This document shows positions 6,508 through 6,686 of a stretch of DNA of 6,686 nucleotides, in pieces. Location: assembly GCA_012329085.1 (NCBI GenBank), contig JAAXQB010000083.1:1-6686 (forward strand), given 5' to 3'. The notes under the pieces are model-generated. The model had not been told where the DNA came from, ran no database searches, and was given only the letters and a program-made list of their open reading frames with translations. The translations under genes were made by a program, and so were the position numbers. The stretch is from Methanosarcinales archaeon. GTDB lineage: Archaea; Halobacteriota; Methanosarcinia; Methanosarcinales; Methanosarcinaceae. The stretch's first letter is position 1. Each line of letters starts with the position of its first letter.

Positions 6508-6549
6508 CGCCAACGGTCAAGTGTATGAGCAGTGGCGGAATTTTCCGCA
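6508..6549. repeat. Repeat C: left arm of attC-like inverted repeat upstream of the CBASS-like operon
   Basis: The arm begins with CGCCAAC (6508-6514), the same box as the outer end of repeat B's right arm read on the other strand. It continues through GTGTATGAGCAGTGGCGG (6521-6538), which aligns with the stems of A and B (consensus about TATrmGyArTGsCGG). A small hairpin, GCGGAATTTTCCGC, follows at 6535-6548. No partner arm is seen before the window ends at 6686, so the element is either incomplete here or has a loop longer than about 130 bp. It lies 23 bp upstream of the synthetase ATG and so covers the operon leader. Confidence 0.55.
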
Positions 6550-6686
6550 TTTTCTGTTTATTTTTTTGCACGGTCGTTTATTTTATGTATTAGAGCCACT
6601 TGCAAATTACCAAAAAACCCCACAATTTAAGCTAAATTAAATCTACAAAAAGCCAGTTTAAACCCTAAAGATAGTATAATTCTCTA
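6550..6686. other. Intergenic DNA upstream of the CBASS-like operon, no gene seen
   Basis: No open frame of useful length or RNA gene is visible on either strand. The promoter of the CBASS-like operon should lie here or in repeat C. On the minus strand a TTATACTA stretch (about 6672-6679) is a weak -10-like candidate, but I found no good paired -35 or Bacteroidota-type (TTTG / TAnnTTTG) promoter. If repeat C has a right arm, this is its loop. Confidence 0.3.

Noticed and set aside
1..6686. CRISPR array, tRNA or rRNA genes
   Set aside because: No regularly spaced direct repeats, and no cloverleaf-like or rRNA-like sequence was seen on either strand.

Overview
The window is a small, AT-rich (roughly 30% G+C by eye) piece of bacterial accessory genome holding two complete anti-phage modules, both on the minus strand. 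Each module is bounded by a related imperfect inverted repeat. The AT-rich gene starts with AAGGA-type ribosome sites, the protein families and the style of the intergenic repeats suggest a member of the Bacteroidota. That is an inference, because no taxonomic marker gene is present.

Layout from left to right. Positions 1-105 carry the last 34 codons of a RelE/ParE-like toxin on the plus strand, cut by the window edge. Positions 106-406 hold only a weak 45-codon open frame and one arm of repeat A. Positions 407-4507 form a compact three-gene restriction-modification operon, read leftward: an SPPY-type DNA methyltransferase with an N-terminal helix-turn-helix, an AIPR-family (abortive infection phage resistance) protein, and a TdeIII/MjaII-family type II restriction endonuclease. 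The methyltransferase and AIPR genes are 1 nt apart, and the AIPR and endonuclease genes share one base (TAATG), so translation is probably coupled. Positions 4508-4720 hold a short palindrome just upstream of the methyltransferase and the full inverted repeat B. Positions 4721-6484 form a two-gene CBASS-like operon: a SMODS-type cyclic-oligonucleotide synthetase followed by a predicted four-helix membrane effector. Positions 6485-6686 hold the left arm of repeat C and otherwise nothing recognised.

How the genes would work. The methyltransferase marks host DNA and the endonuclease cuts unmarked incoming DNA, probably at GGNCC if family specificity holds. The AIPR protein is an extra component of unknown action that may add a second, abortive layer. 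In the other operon, infection would switch on the synthetase, and its cyclic nucleotide would open or activate the membrane protein and kill or arrest the cell.

The most interesting structure is in the non-coding DNA. Four repeat arms (A right, B left, B right, C left) align on a 7-base box ending in AAC (GTT on the other strand), followed by a stem ending in CGGG. The two arms beside gene ends lie only 4-5 bp from the stop codons. This resembles integron attC sites or a related cassette-boundary repeat, and suggests that whole defence operons were moved as cassettes. No integrase or transposase is in the window.
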